Under the pieces are notes generated by a model. The model searched no databases. It had not been told where the DNA came from and saw only the letters and a program-made list of their open reading frames with translations. Positions 42,133 through 53,647 of a DNA stretch of 64,000 bases are shown piece by piece (position 1 is the stretch's first letter; the number at the start of each line of letters is the position of its first letter). The DNA lies in NCBI GenBank assembly GCA_003013855.2, contig ML058337.1:3720001-3784000 (forward strand), read 5' to 3'. A program made the position numbers and the translations under genes. The stretch comes from Liriodendron chinense (lineage: Eukaryota > Streptophyta > Magnoliopsida > Magnoliales > Magnoliaceae).

Positions 42133-43390
42133 CCTACTCCTACACTGCTGTAGTGGTAGCACTAAACAGTAGCAATCTAATCTAAAGCTAAGTTAAGCTA
42201 TGCTAAGATAAAAGTAAAGGTAAAGATTATAAAGGTAAATTGTGTTTGCCATGGGTTTAAAGCTCTCCATCGTGTTCTCATTTTATAGCTTCTAGAGGTG
42301 GCAAGACTGTCGTTGAGTTTCTTTATTGGTATAGGATCATTTTTATATTTTTTTATGTGGTCTTCCCATGAGAGATTTTCATAAATCTATAACCGTTTTC
42401 ATATCTCCCGCCAGCATGGTGTTAACGTCAGATTTTGTAACAGGATCTCTTGGTCGTTCACCCTCTTTCCAACAGGAACTTCCTCCGCCGGATCTATAAG
42501 GAAACAGAAAGCAACTAAGGGTGGCTGGTGTCTAGCCGTTAGCCCTCCGATGCTGAAGTCAGGCAAAGCAAGAAGAAGAATAACGAAGCAGAAAAAAATG
42601 GAAGCTAGAGATTGAATATTGGGTACCTTTATCGTCAACAGAATCATCTATTTATATAGATCTCAATGATCCAGTCTGCTACGCAAGCCGTTAATGTTAT
42701 CCCTATTTTCATGGGATAAGAAGCGTATCTCGATAATCCCCGGAAAATGATGTAGTCAAATCATCCTAGACGTCTAGCTAATTACGTCTCTGGATACTCG
42801 GAATTAAGAACAAATATAAACCGAAACCGGCCTATACGGGCTGCTGGTACTATGAAACGAAGGCCATCTAAGCCAAAAACCACGATCACTCAGATATCGG
42901 GAGCTGCTCGAATGAAGAATACTCTAGGTCGCATTTTGTAGATGCGACCCCTTTCGTCGAGCACGAGCTTGGCTGCTCGCATTCCAGATATACGACCATT
43001 TATCTCAAGCGCGATCCTGACTGGTCGCATTCAATATATGCGACCCCTTATCTCGAGCGTGATCCTGACTGGTCGCATTCAATATATGCGACCCCTTATC
43101 TCGAGCGCGAGCCTGACTGGTCGCATTCACGATATGCCTGCGATCCCTTACTTCTCGCTAGACCATATTTGCCTACAACACATGGCTGCAACAATTTTCA
43201 TATATTGAAAATCATTTTTCAAGCTCTGTCTCATTAGACCCGGCTTGATCGTGGACTATTTTCAGATATTCATATCGTGACCATGAATATTCATGAAATT
43301 GGTAGAACCGGTCCTATTAAATCCAGATTAGGCCCTAATCTATTAGCTCCCGTTCGCTTAAATATTAATCCAATTTTTAAGTCTTCATAA
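42133..43390 (-). repeat. LTR-like sequence, minus orientation
   Basis: A TATA box (CTATATAAATAG on the minus strand, 42649-42660) lies downstream of a dyad-repeat block. The left end has TAGTGGTAGCACTAAACAG-type sequence that I associate with plant LTR ends. Boundaries and target-site duplication were not found. Confidence 0.35.
42927..43166 (-). repeat. Five 48-bp tandem repeats with a GGTCGCAT...ATGCGACC dyad
   Basis: GGTCGCATTC starts at 43023, 43071 and 43119, exactly 48 bp apart, and degenerate copies lie one and two periods earlier. Each unit has two arms of 8-9 bp around CAATAT, then CTCGAGCGCGA. Confidence 0.9.
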
Positions 43391-45072
43391 TAACCATGAG
43401 AGCTTTGAATGACTCTGGGAAGATTTTTCAGTTTTGAAGAATTGTGAGAGATAGTCTTAACAAGCACATCCGAATCTATAATAGGATCCTTGCATCGGTG
43501 GATCTTTCACAAATGTACTAGGTATACTTTCTTGGCCACATGCCACACAAATTAAGACGATGTGTCATTGTCACTTTGTTTATTCTAAAGACATGCTTAC
43601 AATTTTGTAACATTACCTTCATGATGGAAGGCGTATTTATGAAGGAAAATAAGCCAAAAGATTTTTCCGATGCGAGTACGATTCTATCATTAGTAAGCTC
43701 GTAGTACTGACACATAGCGAAATCTTATCAGTCCACATAGGTGCATAAAAAGTAGATGTAAACATAACCAATGTTTTTGTTAACGGTGCTCGTCTGATAA
43801 ATTGCGCCCACCTAATTAGTGGGATAATTTGACTCTTTTGTTAACAAATATAAATATCAGAACCTACCTGATGAAGGGGATGTATCTTTTGAAGGTGGCA
43901 TGCACATGAACCGCCTTGTATGAGCATGTGGGGAAAACAAAGGTTTACAAAAAAAATCAAAATATAAAGTATTGTTAATCCTTAGCAAGAAGTACTTGAT
44001 TTTTAAAATGTAAATCTAAATAGGGAAACAGGGCTGCTAGATTGTGGATTGCCAAGCAACAACCGAATCTTCATTGAACAGAGATCTCGTCCATATTTCA
44101 CAATAGTTCTTATTTGCAAATGTTTAATATTTGTTGTCATCTAACGTTTATATTTTTTCAGATTACACCAAAGAAACTACCTTATCTTGTCAACATTTCC
44201 TTTAATTTCACATGTCATAAACTCACATTCTTATCATATGCAAGTTATGTGGGACATTTAACCCGGACAAACAAGAGAAACCATATAACCACATGTACCA
44301 ACATCTCTTACTTGGACACTATGGCTGACAATCAATATTCTATAATGCTTGCCTCTGATAAATTATGGATTTACCCTTTGTAAAGAGGAGGAAAAGAGAA
44401 GGATGTTCTCAGTATCGTCCCCTCTTCCTTAATTCTTAATTTATAAATAATGAAATTACAATCCTAATTAAAATTGGAGACTAAAACAGATTAGATACTA
44501 GTTTTCAGACGTTAGTTAACAAACAGGTTATTCTTGATTCAATACTTAGTTTTTTGACTTCAGATCCAGAAGATTCAGATTTCGTGTTTAGACTTTAGAT
44601 TTCAGATTTAACAAACAGGCCCTAAAACAAATTAGGAAACGTAAAGCCTAATCCTACAATCTTAAACATATGGTACACTGCATGTCTACAAAAAACTGCC
44701 TGTGCAATATGTTGGAGCAGTTGGATGCCGTGCAAATACCATGTGGGCTCCACAATTCCCACCATTATCACGTTTCAAAGAGAAAAAACGAGAGGATATT
44801 TTGGTAATTCCCCCTCCCCAAAAGCACCCTAGCGGAATTTTGATTCCTTGAGGCATTATGGAATTTTGCAATAAAAATCTCAAGGAAAAATGGTTATTTC
44901 TAAAACTATATTCAAGAGACTGAGATCCCATATATTTATAGAAGTAGTTTCAATAGAGGTCCTAATTTGCATGCTTGTGAAAGCTTTGATTGATGTGGAT
45001 TAAAATGTCCTCTCAATCAAACCTGTTAAAATTGTAAAAAATTTAAATTAAACATCTAAATCCTAGCTGCAG
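43391..45072. other. No recognisable gene
   Basis: AT-rich; short chance open frames only. Confidence 0.5.

Positions 45073-45103
<31 letters not shown>
45073..45103. repeat. Poly-A tract of about 31 bases
   Basis: It could be the tail of a retroposed sequence reading rightwards, but no SINE or mRNA body was recognised upstream. Confidence 0.8.
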
Positions 45104-45105
<2 letters not shown>

Positions 45106-45689
45106 ACAGCATACAATAATCTCTGAAGTCTACTCATTTCCTATCTGCCACATAGCAAACACGAGATTCACATCAGGCCATCTCCATACAAAATGTTACA
45201 GTTCGTGCCTTTGCTGACATTCATCTGATGGGGCCCAACATTGAGGGACCATGCCTGGAAAATATCACATGTTGAACAAGCCTAACCCATGCTCGGTGGC
45301 TTGGAAATATATGATCAATGGAGAAAGAGCAACAATGCACATTTAACCCAAAAAAGAAAAAGAAAAAAAGACCGAAGATTAGAAGGTCAGGATCTGATGT
45401 GGGAGGTACATGGTCCATCCATGCTGTGGTCAGAAAACCATGGCCCCATTTGCAATGCAGGGCAAAAAGACCCAGCATATCTTAACACCTATAATCATAT
45501 ATAATACCTCCTGTCAACTAGCCCTGCTACAAAGAAAAAACAGAGCTAGAGTGAACAAAATACAAGCAGTGGTGACAGAGGAAGGAAGAGTAGAAGGTAA
45601 AGAGTGTGTGTGCAGCAATTGTACAATATTACTAGTTATTATCAAGGGAGGATTGGAGAAGTCCAAAGATAGATAATTTTCATTTTGAT
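45104..45689. other. No recognisable gene
   Basis: Only short chance open frames. Confidence 0.45.
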
Positions 45690-46509
45690 ATGAGCTCGAG
45701 TAAGGTGGCGGAATCATTAGAAAAATCCTTTCAAAAGAGGAAGTAATGAAGGCAGTCTTTGATTTGGGAAGTGATAAAGCGCCCAGTCCAGATGGTTTCC
45801 CAATTGCATTCTTCCAGAAATTTTGGGTACTCGTAAAAAATGAAGTGATGGACTACGTTAACGACCTTTATGAAAGAGGCTCTATTGTACCGTAATTAGG
45901 GGCGATGTTCATAGCTTTAATTCCAAAAAAAAAAAGAGGGAGGAGAGTTCAAAGGACTACAGGCCAATTAGTTTTTTGGGAGGCCTGTATAAGATTTTGA
46001 CAAAGTTGTTGGCATCCAAATTCAAAATGGTGATTCGGGAAGTTTCATCCAATTCGCGAGGGGTGTTTGTGGAAGGGCATCAGATAGTTAACGGAGAGTC
46101 AGTGGAGTCTGAAAGGGGCTATGTACAAATTAGATATTGAAAAAGCTTATGATCACGTCGACTACATGTTAGGGAGGTTGGGGTGTTGAGATAAATGGTG
46201 AGCTTGGATCCATGGATGTGTTCAATTTGCTAAATTCTTGATATTGTTGTTTAATGGGTCCCTGAATGGATTCTTTTCAGCCTCTAGAGGTTTGAGGCAA
46301 GGGGATCCATTGTCCCCTATTTGTTCGTGGTGGTCATGGAGACGTTAGGCAAAATGATAGATAAAGGCTCGATGGTGGGTCTCCTAAGAGGTTCCACCAT
46401 TGATAATTTGGGTTTCCAAGTGACTCATCTTCAATATGAGGTGGATACACTGTTAAAGTGTAAGGAAGACGAAGAAATGGTGGAAAACCTTCGAAAAATT
46501 ATAATTTCC

Positions 46510-46610
46510 TTTGAAGTAGTATCGGGTCTAAAAGTAAACATAAGAGTGAATTGTTGGGGGTCGAAGTGGTATTGGGTCTAAAAGTAAACATAAGAGTGAA
46601 TTGTTGGGGG
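46510..46610 (+). repeat. 48-bp tandem duplication inside the LINE RT
   Basis: GGGTCTAAAAGTAAACATAA and the following GAGTGAATTGTTGGGGG occur twice, 48 bp apart. 48 is a multiple of three, so the duplication itself keeps frame. Confidence 0.85.
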
Positions 46611-47210
46611 TTAGCTTCACAAGGGAAGAGGTAATTTCTTTTGCTAATATCTTCGGATGTAAGGAAGGTTCTTTCCCAACCATATATCTCAGCCTTCCCT
46701 TGATCTTTAGGAAAACTAGCAAAACATCTATGGGATAAAGTTGTGGAAAGGTTTCAAAGGAAGATGTCTCAGTGGAGGAATATGCATTTGTCATTGGTAG
46801 GGAGGTTAAACTTGATAAAGTCGGCGATGTCAAATCTTCCAGTTTATTTTATATCTTTATATAAGTGTTTGAAATCGATGATAAGTTGGAAAAAATTGGA
46901 AGGGACTTTCTTTGGCAACGAGCGGAGGAGAGGCATGGGCTTCACCTTATAATGTGGGAAGACGAATGCAAACCATGAGATCGAGGGGGTGCAGGATTGC
47001 GAAGCTTGGAGGTTATGAACACAGCATTCTTAGGGAAGTGGGTATGGAGGTTCGGGGTTGAAGAGGGTAGTCTATGGAGGGAGGTGGTGAGTAGGACATA
47101 TGGGGTCGAAGAGGGGGGATGGTGGACTCAGGCTGTCTTTGTATAGGTCCTCGTATCTTTGGAAGTTAGCAGCATTGTTATAGGAAAAAGTTTGGGATGG
47201 GATAAGTTTT

Positions 47211-47990
47211 TTGTTAGGAAATGGGATGGAGATAAGGTTTTGGGAGGATATATGGATAGGGGATAAAAAATTATGTGAGGTCTTCCCTAGGTTAGCAAGG
47301 ATAGCCGTAGAGGCAAATGTATGGGTGGCAAGTTGCTTTTCCATACAAGGTCAGGAAGTAATTTGGTCCCCGCAAGTTGGAAGGAATTTAGACGATGATG
47401 AGCTAGAGGAGTTCATTTCTTTGCAAAAGTTGCTATCCAAGGCTCATCTAGTGTTAAGCAAGCCGGATTCATTGTTTTGGTGTAAGGAGAAATCGGAGAT
47501 ATTCTCAGTTAAATATTTCAACAAGATGCTTAGTGGAGTCACAAGTAGTTGCAAAATCAGCCAGTTTGCTTATGTTTGGAGGTATAGTACTCTGCCAAAG
47601 ATTGCTGCTTTGGCATGGTTAGTGAGTTGCAACAAATTGCTAACAATAGATAATCTTCAAAAGAGGAAAATGATTCTTCCGAATGTCTGTGTAACGTGTC
47701 TACAGGGTGAGGAATTAGTAGATCATCTATTTATTTCCTTTTGCAAGAGCTATATTGGAAGGTTTTTTCAAGTTGTTCGAGATAGCATGGGTATTGCTGG
47801 GACCTATTGCTCAGCATTTCTTTATGTGGCACGGTGGTGTCCTTGGCAGAATGTGGGAAAAAGTGTGGCGGTTGTGCTTGCTTGCTGGGATTTGGGTTTT
47901 GTGGCTAGAAAGGAAGGTGGTTTAGGAATTGGGCGGGGCGGATTTCGGAAGTGTTTAATAGGGCTAAAGCAAATGTTATGGAATGGATGA
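47211..47990 (+). CDS. C-terminal LINE ORF2 fragment with zf-RVT domain
   Basis: 260 codons open. Residues 10-90 follow the L1 thumb/connection (MEIRFWEDIWIGDKKLCEVFPRL). Residues 110-190 match the zinc-binding reverse-transcriptase-associated region (VWRYSTLPKIAALAWLV, LTIDNLQKRKM, NVCVTCLQGEELVDHLFISF). The C-x2-C...H pattern is kept. It is a surviving piece of the broken ORF2, not an independent gene. Confidence 0.75.
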   Translation: MLGNGMEIRFWEDIWIGDKKLCEVFPRLARIAVEANVWVASCFSIQGQEVIWSPQVGRNLDDDELEEFISLQKLLSKAHLVLSKPDSLFWCKEKSEIFSVKYFNKMLSGVTSSCKISQFAYVWRYSTLPKIAALAWLVSCNKLLTIDNLQKRKMILPNVCVTCLQGEELVDHLFISFCKSYIGRFFQVVRDSMGIAGTYCSAFLYVARWCPWQNVGKSVAVVLACWDLGFVARKEGGLGIGRGGFRKCLIGLKQMLWNG

Positions 47991-48012
47991 TATAAAAATT
48001 TCCAATGTTCGA

Positions 48013-48078
48013 AAAAAAGAAGAAGAAGAAGAAGAAGAAGAAGAAGAAGACAGAGAAGGAAAAAATAAAATAAAAAAA
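48013..48078 (+). repeat. (GAA)n and A-rich tail of the LINE
   Basis: About 13 GAA/AAG triplets followed by A-rich sequence, marking the 3' end of the LINE. Confidence 0.8.
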
Positions 48079-48979
48079 TCTTATGATTAGCAATCAAAAT
48101 ATTCACCTCGTGTTACAGAAATCTGCTTGTCAAGAACTGTTTAGGGGTATGAAATACTTGAACTTGCTCCTATCTTCACTCACCTTTATCATTTGATGAT
48201 AAATCTTCAGGGGAACACTGAAGAAAGGGAGTCAGTAAGCTTTCCACAGATGATCTTTGCTTGCTTATTTCCTTCAGAATTAACGAATGAGCAGCTTCAC
48301 AAGCCTCACTACTCGGAAAACCAAGCGTCCATCGTCGGTCCACTGTATGCTCATCAGAAGTGTTGGATTGGTACCTACCAATTTTGCTTGCTTCAACTTC
48401 TGGATCATAGTCTCTTATTCGCAAATGCAACCATGTTGGATGGTTCTCGTCGATTATCGGCTGTTGAGTATAAACGGGTTAGATTGACAATAGAGTGCTG
48501 GTAATTATGAATTCAAGCAGCAGTTCCAAACATTAGAGAGATAAGAGTTTTGCTTCTTTTGCAGCAGCTCTTAGAATGTACATATTTTGAATACCAACAA
48601 AGTTATTCCTATGTAACAAGGAAACTCCATTTATAAAGAATTGTCATGCCCAATATCCCTGTCAAACACATATCGACGAGGCTATAAGGAAAATCTGTGT
48701 GCAAGCACGTGTGTGTATTGAACTGTAAGCTACAGTCCACCCAGTGGATAACTTCCAGCCTCTCATGTGTGTGAGACATCCAATCCGTCCAATAGGTTGG
48801 TCCCATTAAAAGGATCAACTTTTGCAAAAATCAGCCATATCGTTGTTATTTATCAATGGCTAAATATTGTTTTCTATGGTGTGGTCCACTTGATTTTTGT
48901 ACTAGATGATCCGTTGGATGCTGCATGCACTTGACAGGTTAGAAGTTATTCGCTGGTTGAGGTATGTGTGTGTGTGTTT

Positions 48980-48980
<1 letters not shown>
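48079..48980. other. No recognisable gene
   Basis: 48730-48920 has GTGGTCCACTTG and GATGATCCGTTGGATG words similar to the dispersed repeat at 41089-41600. Otherwise nothing is seen. Confidence 0.4.

Positions 48981-48983
<3 letters not shown>

Positions 48984-49068
<85 letters not shown>
48984..49068. repeat. (CT)n microsatellite with interruptions
   Basis: About 40 CT dinucleotides broken by CCT. Confidence 0.95.
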
Positions 49069-49073
<5 letters not shown>

Positions 49074-49419
49074 GTGTGTGTGTAGATGCACACACGCTAT
49101 TTATACAATTTTGTTGCATTTCTAGCTATGAAGTGCGTATGAACTAAAACTTATATAAGAAAACATTTTCGATATCACTTTCTATCTGATAAAGCACATT
49201 TGGTTTCCTATGTTGTGTCTAAAACCGTGTCCATTTCATCAACGACATACATGTTCATGTCCTCAAGCTACATAGGAAATTTCAAACCCAAGTTTGATAA
49301 ATTGTCAAAATGTAGTAAGCTGTAAAAGCTTAGAAAGAATCAAGGATTCCTTCACATAACATTAAAACATGAAGCGAAGAAAATGACATTTCAAAGCCTG
49401 AAGGGGGGGGGGAGGGGTT

Positions 49420-49760
49420 TCCAGTTTTCCCACATTTGATATGATATCTTCCAGGAATAAACTTTTTGCAAGATATCGGGCTATATATTTTGATATTAGC
49501 GATATTCATATTCCCAATATTTCCCACTCATAACTATGCCATCCAAGATCAGAGTTCAATCTTTTCAAAATATCGTCAATCTCGGCTGATATCTCAGTTT
49601 TCCCCACATGCAATATGATATCTTCATGGAGTAAATTTTGTACTAGATATCGATGATAATATTATGTATATCAGCCAATATATTGCGATATTTCCAATAT
49701 TCCTTGTGATATCTAAGATATTTCTCATGACTATGTCATCCAAACCCAAAGTTCAATCCT
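49420..49760. repeat. Direct duplication of about 165 bp rich in GATATC/CGATAT words
   Basis: 49420-49560 and 49590-49760 share CAGTTTTCCC-CA, AATATGATATCTTC, TAGATATCG, CCAATATT, ACTATG-CATCCAA and AGTTCAAT in the same order. Confidence 0.7.
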
Positions 49761-50099
49761 TATTTTATAGGAGGGATTTCTTCATTTTGTTTCCATTTGA
49801 ATAAACTAGAAGACTCATGGAAATTAATTCAACACCCATTATTGGACATTTTCTTATCTAGTTATGGAAATCAAGGAGTGGCGAATTAACAATTGGTATG
49901 TCTACTTTTTCCTCCTCAATTTAAGCTTGTTCCCTTGCCTATTAAAAAAAAGGTTGACTCATTGCTACATCACAAGCACTGCGATTGATTAAGAAAAACA
50001 ATTATGAGTTAAGCAGTCATTGTATACTTATTCAGAATTGAATGCAGTAAAGAGGAACAGGTGAGTTCAATATTTCTCTTGGGGTGTATTAGGCTAGGA

Positions 50100-50300
50100 G
50101 TATTCATGTAGAACCCACTATCTGATAAAATATCGATCTAAATATCGATATCGTATCAGCCAATACAGGTGTATTGTATCCGTATCAGCTCAATACAACC
50201 CAAAATATGGGTGTTTATCAGCCCATTACAAAAAAAAAAAAAAACCCTGAACCGTATTGTCCCGTATCAATCGATACAGCCTGTATCAGTACTGATATTT
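50100..50300. repeat. Region of overlapping GTATC/CGATA words
   Basis: Many TATCGATA, CCGTATC and CAATACAG words in both orientations; probably a decayed small DNA transposon, but no ends were found. A poly-A tract lies at 50229-50245. Confidence 0.4.
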
Positions 50301-50499
50301 CTATACCTATATCAGATAGAATGACATAGGCATAAAAGGCCCAAACCGGCACTATTTTCCCACCTTTCCCCTTTTTTGCTTCTCCTTTTGAAATTTCTTC
50401 AGCAAGGGATTGTTTGAGGTCCATTTTCGACCACAACCACAACATTTTTTAAGATCGAAACAACATTTGAAGCACCATTTGTTTGTTTCTTTCGCAGGA

Positions 50500-50760
50500 A
50501 ATGATTTATTTTCGATTTGGTTGTTTTTCCAATTTTTTATTTTTTTTTCTATTTACGCTGTATTTTTTGGGCATTTTCTGGAAAAAAAAAAAAAAAAAAA
50601 AAATTTTTTTTACTGTAATCTGATCGATTTGGTAGTATAACACCAAATTGATGAAATCTTGCATGATTTCTTCTTGATTTGGTGTTTTTTTTTCCATTTC
50701 TTTATTTTTTTTTTCTATTTACGCTGTATTTTTAAGCATTTTCTAGAAATAACAAAAAAT
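50500..50760. repeat. Direct duplication of about 130 bp with poly-T/poly-A tracts
   Basis: TCTATTTACGCTGTATTTTT...GCATTTTCT occurs twice (about 50550 and 50715), separated by a long A/T tract at 50580-50610. Confidence 0.65.
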
Positions 50761-51499
50761 TAAGAACGAAGACAACTCTAGAAGGAATGAAATGTTGATT
50801 AGGGTTGAAGGGCTTAAAAAGAGGATGAGAAGAAGACCTCAAAGGACTTGAATTGTGGTGGTGAGAAGGTATACGAGGGATTGTTCACTTATGTAGGATT
50901 GGGCCTTATATATGATTTGATTGGAGAAACAGGATTCGTAAAGATGACCCCAAATGGTCAAACAAGGCTGATGATGATAATTTCCAACAAGAGGTGCCAC
51001 ATTTGTTTCATCTACATTATGTGCTTTTTTTTCACTTCTCACAGTGTACAAGCTTAGTCTTGGAGGGTAAAGACAAGAAGAAAAATTAAGTGATGCACCG
51101 TACCAATGCATGTCCTATTGGAGAACATCTTTTACCCTACATGGAATGATAGATCTCTCAATTCAAGCTTATGATCTGAATGTTTTCACATCCTAAGTTT
51201 TCAATTTATTTCTCTGTGCCACTTTTGATCGATACAAGTTTTAGTGGATGCACTTAGGCATGTGGCCCAATTGTCCATAAGTATGCTAACATGAGTAGCA
51301 AAATGGTGACTGAGTATAGATCCTTATCGGTGCATATAACCCCAACTGATCAATATCTAGTGATAATGATAGTGTCCAACGACCTTGTCATAGCATAGGT
51401 TTTATTCCACTTGTACCTCAACATTTGTAGTTCATGAACTAAAAGCATAGAGCAGATTTCAAATCCAAGTAGAGCAAACATAAGTGCAAACAAACAAGA
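50761..51499. other. No recognisable gene
   Basis: Chance frames only. Confidence 0.45.
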
Positions 51500-53466
51500 A
51501 CTTCTAGTCTCCCGCAAGGCATCCGTTGTCATTGTTATCTCCCAAATGCATGGGGAAGGGTTCACAATCCTCAAGACCCAACAGCACCATGTGCTCTCTC
51601 AAGTCCTTGCTTCCACCTGTCTAGTGCCTCCCTCAGTTCTGCTTCCTTTGTTGACCTCAGTTATACCAGCTACCAGAGCTCCTCATGCCACCATGATCGA
51701 GGGTTCCACTGATGCATCCTTGCATCATGCCCATTATTATTGAAGTTCTAGCTTTGCCTAGTCCACCGTCCACTGACAAAGGTGCCACAACGAGAGGGAG
51801 ATATATCTCTGAAGCATTTTCAGCTGTCAGCATCCCACTCCCACTGGTTGCATAGTTTAACTTGCTTCTCTCAATAGCAAAGGAGGTCCATTAACTCCAT
51901 GCCCAAGTGATGAAAATCCTCAAGGGCTGAACAAGTCTTTCAGTATTGCCATGGGCTGCCAATCTTGGAAGCCATCATTTCTCAGTTAACAACAGTGGAC
52001 AAAAATTCGCTGATGGAGATGGAAAGGATGGTCAGAGAAGAGGTGTTGAAGTTTGAAGTTCTGTATGAATGCTTGAGTTTTTCATGGTGTGTGGAGCACA
52101 AATATACAAGGGTTAGGAATAATAAATTGGTGGTCTTTATCCTTTTAATAGATTATGAGAGGGGGCAAAGCCCTGCACCCCATTAGGACTCATCCGCTCA
52201 CTGCATGGCTACTTAAATGTGGAAACCCACTATTGGCTGCAAAGGGACGTAGCTAGGCACATCATCCTTTTGCTAGCTGAGACTAGCATCATGTGGTGAC
52301 AGTGTGTCTCCTCAATGGTGTAATCATCTGAATTAGTAAGTTTCAACGTTGCTTAGCTCATGTAACATGTCTATTTGATTTGGTTTATTCCATCATTGCA
52401 TCGGGCTCCACTCCCTAGATGACATTGGCATGACTATCAAGGTGTCATCTCCAGTCATTCATTGTACTCTTGCTCATTGGTTGGTCATTGCAATCAACGG
52501 TTGATCTCTGTTTGCAACATAGAATTTGGGTGGTTTACTGCCACAGTCAATTAACCCCTGGTCAAAAGACATTGAAAAAGCCTAAGGGGTCTAGTGCCAC
52601 AAACACCTAGCAATTGACCCTTGAGGTTCTCCATCCAAGTACCAATATCAAGTATCATTTCCTTAATGTGGTGCTCGTGCCACAAATTTCTCTCCCCCAA
52701 AGTTTAGTAATGGATTTTCTATTAGCATCCAAGATGATAGATGCTAACCTGTTTCCACACTTGTTGCCACTGGAAACAAGATTGATCTCTGTTATGGTGA
52801 CCTGCATCTATATCTGTCTCATTATTGCAGCCTTGTGGGCTCTTTACAGCATCTGATTCTCACTTCATTGGATGTCTCCTGTGTTGTCAACCGTATGTGT
52901 TAATTCACGCATGCTCCATACACAATGCACTTCTATCCAAGAATTCTTTGCTAGCTCAAAGGCACTGTCAGTTATATATGTCATATTTGCCACTGCTCTA
53001 CTTAATAGTTGTTGCATATAGTGATGTTGACTGTGCTAGCACGCATGATGATTGATGATCAACAGCCAAATATAACCTCTGTCAATGCATGAATATAATC
53101 TCTTCGTGTTCTAAGAAAAAAAGGGACTTTCTCCTTCTGGTGCTGAGGTTGAATATAGGATTTTAGCCTCTGGAGCAGCTAATACTACAGTGATGTGCTT
53201 TCTACTTCCCGACTTCGACATACTCTTTCTAACACTTATTATGTGACAATAGCACACTATATATGTGGCTTCAATCCAGTCTTTTAACGTGAAACAGACA
53301 CATAAATTGACTATAAAATTGTTCAAAAGAAAATTTCTGCTGGTGTGTGAAGGTCACACCATCAGCTTGCTGACATCTTCATCAAAGCGTTGTCAAAGGG
53401 CTGCTTTTCATGGCTCAAGAGCAAGTCGATCGTCTCATTACCAAAGACCCTCAACCTAAGGGGAAG
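51500..53466 (+). pseudogene. Very decayed Ty1/copia element body
   Basis: Only the 3' part is recognisable. Near 53010 the frame reads AYSDVDCAS (RNase H start), near 53145 AEVEYRILASGA (RNase H core), and near 53360 QLADIFIKALSKG (RNase H end). These copia signatures are in the right order but in different frames with stops between them. Upstream (51540-52860) only faint copia-like composition remains. PPT-like CTAAGGGGAAG lies at 53455-53466. Confidence 0.65.
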
Positions 53467-53647
53467 TGTAGTGGAATGATTTGGCCTTCAAAGGCGCACT
53501 TGTAATTGTTCTATTGTAAATATCTTAGTCTTCTAGATTTCTAGAATCCTCCTATATATTCTAGAATCTTCCTAGATTGGACAGGGATAAATATTGAATT
53601 ATGTATTCAATCTTTTCATCCAGATACAACTCTCTAGAAATTTTACA
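53467..53647 (+). repeat. Short 3' LTR of the decayed copia element
   Basis: Begins TGTAGTGGAATG after the PPT-like tract and ends AGAAATTTTACA; 181 bp. It contains two CTAGAATC-CTCCTA/TCTTCCTA words and GATAAATATTG as TATA-like sequence. No matching 5' LTR was found. Confidence 0.5.

Larger units (their letters stand above)
45690..48078 (+). mobile_element. L1-type LINE, 5'-truncated and broken
   Basis: Plus-strand frames give the plant L1 RT in order: DLGSDKAPSPDGFPIAFFQ (near 45760), KLDIEKAYDHVDY (46130), GLRQGDPLSP (46290), then a thumb region (46430-46900) and a zf-RVT domain (47560-47990). The YADD box is replaced by QYEVDTLL. There are stops near 45890, 45950, 46190 and 46580. The endonuclease and ORF1 are absent, the usual result of incomplete reverse transcription. 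The 3' end is a GAA-repeat and A-rich tail. Confidence 0.9.

Noticed and set aside
45073..45103. Poly-A tract as proof of a SINE or processed pseudogene
   Set aside because: No Pol III boxes, mRNA-like body or target-site duplication could be found upstream.
47822..48106. Leucine- or phenylalanine-rich minus-strand frames
   Set aside because: Translation of the GAA/A-rich tail of the LINE in reverse.
48902..49093. Arg-Glu repeat open frame on the minus strand
   Set aside because: Translation of the (CT)n microsatellite.
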